Below, in pieces: positions 40,910 to 43,398 of a stretch of 43,398 nucleotides of DNA. The translations under genes and the position numbers were made by a program. The notes below the pieces were generated by a model that made no database searches, was not told the DNA's origin, and was given only the letters and a program-made list of their open reading frames with translations. Position 1 is the first letter of the stretch. Each line of letters opens with the position of its first letter. Origin of the DNA: DATKZH01 sp964475955 (GTDB taxonomy: Bacteria > Planctomycetota > Planctomycetia > Pirellulales > Thermoguttaceae); NCBI GenBank assembly GCA_964475955.1, contig CAYYZY010000051.1:1-43398 (forward strand), given 5' to 3'.

Positions 40910-40968
40910 GGGGCACGATTCCATCGTGCCCGGCACGTTGGAAACGTGCCCCACGACGAAATCCCGAC
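40910..40968. repeat. dispersed repeat family B, tandem hairpins
   Basis: Hairpin 1 pairs ggcacgat (40912-40919) with atcgtgcc (40923-40930) around tcc; hairpin 2 pairs ggcacgtt (40932-40939) with aacgtgcc (40943-40950) around gga. It lies in the 105-base gap between fliI and fliJ. Against the 26152 copy, stem 1 shows an A-T to G-C change on both strands. Confidence 0.8.
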
Positions 40969-40994
40969 GGTTGTCTCTTGCGCGACGGTAAGCC

Positions 40995-41447
40995 ATGGCC
41001 AAGTTCACGTTCCGACTCGCCACGCTCCTGCGGCTCCGGGAAACGGACCGCGACCGGCGTCGCACGGAACTCGCCGAAGCGTACCGCGCCGACGAGATCA
41101 TCCACCAGCATCGGCGGCGCGTCGCCGGCGAGCTGCGCGTGTTGGCGAAGCAGGCCCGCCAGGCCGCGGGCCCGGGGGAGCTCGACGTCGACCAGTTGCT
41201 CGAAGCGCGTCGCTACGAGATGGTGCTGCGAAGCCAGGACCAGCAGTTGGCCGAACGGCAGCAGGCGGTCCAGGCGGAGATCGACCAGCGGCGCCAAGCC
41301 CTGGTCGAGGCCAACCGCGAGGTCCGCGTGCTGGAAACGCTCCGCGAAAAGCAACGTGAACACCACCGCCGGCAGGAGAACCGGCGTGAAATCAAGCAGC
41401 TCGACGAGACGGCCGCGCGCCGTCACGTCCGGGAGGACGACCTGTGA
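40995..41447 (+). CDS. fliJ: flagellar export protein FliJ
   Basis: A 150-residue coiled-coil protein that inserts into the FliI hexamer and escorts export chaperones. KFTFRLATLLRLRETDRDRR is the classical FliJ N-terminus, and the rest is a long antiparallel coiled coil (RLRETDR through RREIKQLDE) with a C-terminal basic patch. It begins 27 bases after a family B repeat and overlaps the following gene by 4 bases, consistent with coupled translation. Confidence 0.88.
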   Translation: MAKFTFRLATLLRLRETDRDRRRTELAEAYRADEIIHQHRRRVAGELRVLAKQARQAAGPGELDVDQLLEARRYEMVLRSQDQQLAERQQAVQAEIDQRRQALVEANREVRVLETLREKQREHHRRQENRREIKQLDETAARRHVREDDL

Positions 41448-42139
41448 TCGGCCGCTTGTTTCGAAGCACCGGCACGCTGTTGGCCTGCTTCGCCGTCGCC
41501 ACGCTGTTGGCCGAGGCGATCATCGTCGGATACCTGGCGATGCGCTGGCAACTGAGCCGGGAGAAACTCGTGCAGATGCTGGCCATCGCCCAGGGCATCG
41601 ACCTGTTCGCGGCCCACGAGGAAGCGCTCGCCGATCAGGAAGAGGTGCCGCCGGAACAGCCCTCGTACGACGACTGGCTGGAGCGCCGGGCCACCATGTT
41701 CCGCGACCTGGAACTCCGCGAGCAAGCGCTCGAAAACGCACTGGCCATGCACAAAGTCGAGCAAAGCCGGTTGGCCGCCGATGAAAGGAGCTTCCAGCAG
41801 GTGCGCGAGGCCTTCGAGACCCAACTGGCCGAGTCGAAGGCACAGGCGGAAAGCGAGGGCATGGAGACCCTGACAAGCATCCTCCAGTCGATCAAGCCGG
41901 AGCAGGCCAAGGATCAGATCCTCGAAATGCTCGACAACGACGAGATGGAGAAGGTCGTCGTCCTGCTCAACGGGATGATGGGATCGAAGCGGGCGAAGAT
42001 CATCGCGGAGTTCGAGACCGAAGCGGAAAACGAGAAGGTGAGCGAGATCCTGCGCCGGATCGGCGAAGGGGAACCGGTGGCCTCGATGGCCGACAAGACG
42101 ATGGGGCAACTTCCCCCCAATACTCCTCAAGGAACCTAA
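41444..42139 (+). CDS. MotE-like flagellar coiled-coil protein with MgtE-N-type tail
   Basis: A 231-residue single-pass membrane protein; the GTG start is inside the fliJ stop (GTGA overlap). TM at about 10-31 (TLLACFAVATLLAEAIIVGY), then a long coiled coil (about 75-150), then a C-terminal MgtE-N/FliG-middle-like fold (SILQSIKPEQAKDQILEML, EKVVVLLNGMMGSKRAKIIA). This architecture matches MotE, the periplasmic chaperone of the stator protein MotC in alpha-proteobacteria, and also unnamed proteins found between fliJ and fliK in many bacteria. The function here is inferred; it could stabilise a stator or regulate hook length control. Confidence 0.72.
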   Translation: MIGRLFRSTGTLLACFAVATLLAEAIIVGYLAMRWQLSREKLVQMLAIAQGIDLFAAHEEALADQEEVPPEQPSYDDWLERRATMFRDLELREQALENALAMHKVEQSRLAADERSFQQVREAFETQLAESKAQAESEGMETLTSILQSIKPEQAKDQILEMLDNDEMEKVVVLLNGMMGSKRAKIIAEFETEAENEKVSEILRRIGEGEPVASMADKTMGQLPPNTPQGT

Positions 42140-42149
42140 GGGGCAAGAC

Positions 42150-43398
42150 ATGTCGCGACTCCCTGTCGACGGTACGAGCGGCTTCTACTCGACGGAGTTG
42201 GTCAGCGCGGCCGTGGTTCCCAACGCCGCCCAACGCAACGCGGCCGCCTCGTTCGAGCAACACCTGCGCCAGGCGAGCCGCGCCGCCCTCCCCCCGGCCG
42301 ACCGCGCCGCCGACCGCCCGGCCGACGCCCGGCGATCCTCGGCGGCCGATCGACGACGCACCACCGAAGGAAGCCAGCGCCGGCGCGAGCGCGCCTCGGC
42401 TTCGGAGAACAGCGAAAGCTCGAGGCAAGCCGACAAAGCCGAATCGCGTGACGAGGCGTCGGCGGCCGATCCCTCGCAACGCGAGGGCGAAGGCCAATCC
42501 GACGCGGACGACGACGCCCGAAACGCCCGCGAAACGGACGACGCCGCTGCCGACGACGGCCCCAAGAAGGATAACGAGGCCGACGGAGAGCCCTCCGAGG
42601 CCGAGGTCTCGACGGTCGACGCCGCGGCCATGTTGAGCGAAACCCAGGAAGCGGCCGGCCGGTCCGCCAGCCAAGACCAGGGCGGGGAGGCGACGCAGGC
42701 CGCCGTCGCCGCCACCGAGGCATCGACAGCCGACGCGGCGACGGCCGCCGAAACGGAGCCGGCGTCCTCCGAAGCCCCCGGGGCCGGTGCGGAGGCCGAC
42801 GGCGAACAGCCGCTCCAGGTGATCGAGGAGACAGCCGCCGGCCAGCGCACGCTCGAACACGACGGCGACGCGTCGGAGAACCAACAGAATCCGGGCGAAA
42901 CCGCCCGGAACGGCGAGACCTCGGCCACGGACCCGACGGACAAGTCCTCACCGAAAAAGCGTGCCGAGGCCGTGCCCCCGCGGGAGGCGGCCGAGAACGA
43001 CCGGAGCAATTTGGAGGCCGAAGGGGTTGCGGGAAGCGCCGTCGGGCAAGCCGCGCGCGCCCTCGCCGGCGCGCCGACGGCCTTGGGCGGGACCGACGCC
43101 TCGGCGAAGGATGCCGCGACCGAAGCCAGAGGGGAGCCGGGCGCGGTGTCGGCCAATACGTCGGCCAATGCGTCGGCCAGCGCCGACACAAGCGGTGCCG
43201 ATCCGCCCGTGCAACTGAACGCCCCGGCCAACGCGTCGAGCAACCGGACGGCGCCGGCCGCAAACCAGCACACCTCGGGAGTCGACCAGCCCGACCGGGT
43301 CCGTTTCGTTCAGCGGGTGGCCCGCGCGTTCGAGGCGATCGGCGACCGAGGGGGAACCGTTCGTCTGCGGCTCCATCCGCCGGAGCTGGGCTCGTTGC
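42150..43398 (+). CDS. fliK: flagellar hook-length control protein FliK (3' end outside window)
   Basis: Open from the ATG at 42150 (AAGGGG nearby, 10 bases after the previous stop) to the end of the window, at least 416 residues, without a stop codon. The bulk is a low-complexity Ala/Glu/Asp/Ser/Thr-rich region typical of the disordered molecular ruler. The last visible residues, RLRLHPPELGSL, are the opening of the conserved FliK C-terminal domain that contacts FlhB and switches export specificity once the hook is long enough. A 12-base direct repeat (tcggccaatacg type, 43149-43184) gives a Ser-Ala-Asn repeat, so the ruler length may vary between strains. Confidence 0.88.
   Translation, partial: MSRLPVDGTSGFYSTELVSAAVVPNAAQRNAAASFEQHLRQASRAALPPADRAADRPADARRSSAADRRRTTEGSQRRRERASASENSESSRQADKAESRDEASAADPSQREGEGQSDADDDARNARETDDAAADDGPKKDNEADGEPSEAEVSTVDAAAMLSETQEAAGRSASQDQGGEATQAAVAATEASTADAATAAETEPASSEAPGAGAEADGEQPLQVIEETAAGQRTLEHDGDASENQQNPGETARNGETSATDPTDKSSPKKRAEAVPPREAAENDRSNLEAEGVAGSAVGQAARALAGAPTALGGTDASAKDAATEARGEPGAVSANTSANASASADTSGADPPVQLNAPANASSNRTAPAANQHTSGVDQPDRVRFVQRVARAFEAIGDRGGTVRLRLHPPELGSL

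Noticed and set aside
1..43398. Search for insertion sequences, integrases, tRNA and rRNA genes
   Set aside because: No transposase or integrase motif, no terminal inverted repeats with target duplications, and no cloverleaf or rRNA sequence was recognised.

Overview
The window is GC-rich bacterial DNA and most likely comes from a planctomycete, probably of the Pirellulales type. The evidence is a surface protein opening with the planctomycete-typical LEPLEDRRLL sorting motif, a PEP-CTERM protein beside it, a secreted sulfatase, several Gfo/Idh/MocA oxidoreductases (two with Tat signals), a secreted sialidase, a ceramidase-like hydrolase and a flagellar cluster headed by a sigma-54 activator. 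No rRNA, tRNA, CRISPR array or intact insertion sequence was seen. Taxonomy is inferred from gene content only.

Region 1 (1-9.2 kb): a small KOW-like gene, a PEP-CTERM protein, an 822-residue LEPR-XLL surface protein with EF-hand-like loops and two GYW-type helical modules, and on the opposite strand a 1552-residue membrane-anchored TPR protein whose leader carries a G-tract hairpin.

Region 2 (9.7-27.7 kb): an accessory glycan and organic-acid locus. It holds a sulfatase divergent from a Tat-type FAD oxidoreductase, a Tat-type Gfo/Idh enzyme divergent from a sialidase, a beta-helix protein, a ceramidase-like protein with a truncated LamG tail, two more Gfo/Idh enzymes, a GGQ release-factor-like protein, a secreted GH106-like protein and a GntP permease. 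The set suggests desulfation, desialylation and further dismantling of host or algal glycoconjugates outside the cytoplasm, followed by uptake of acidic products. The substrate is inferred.

Region 3 (27.7 kb to the end): an 846-bp repeat-rich gap, then a flagellar cluster: TPR membrane protein, FlgN-like chaperone, soluble histidine kinase, sigma-54 response regulator, flgB, flgC, fliE, fliF, fliG, fliH, fliI, fliJ, a MotE-like gene and fliK (cut by the window end). A good sigma-54 promoter match lies just before flgB, as expected for a kinase/activator pair controlling the basal-body genes.

The most unusual feature is a set of at least six families of short palindromic dispersed repeats in intergenic gaps. 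Several are built as a hairpin followed by an inverted copy of itself. One family shows compensatory base changes between copies, which argues that the hairpin is under selection. These elements separate the flagellar genes into blocks and resemble BIME/REP elements in architecture, but the mobilising enzyme is not in this window.
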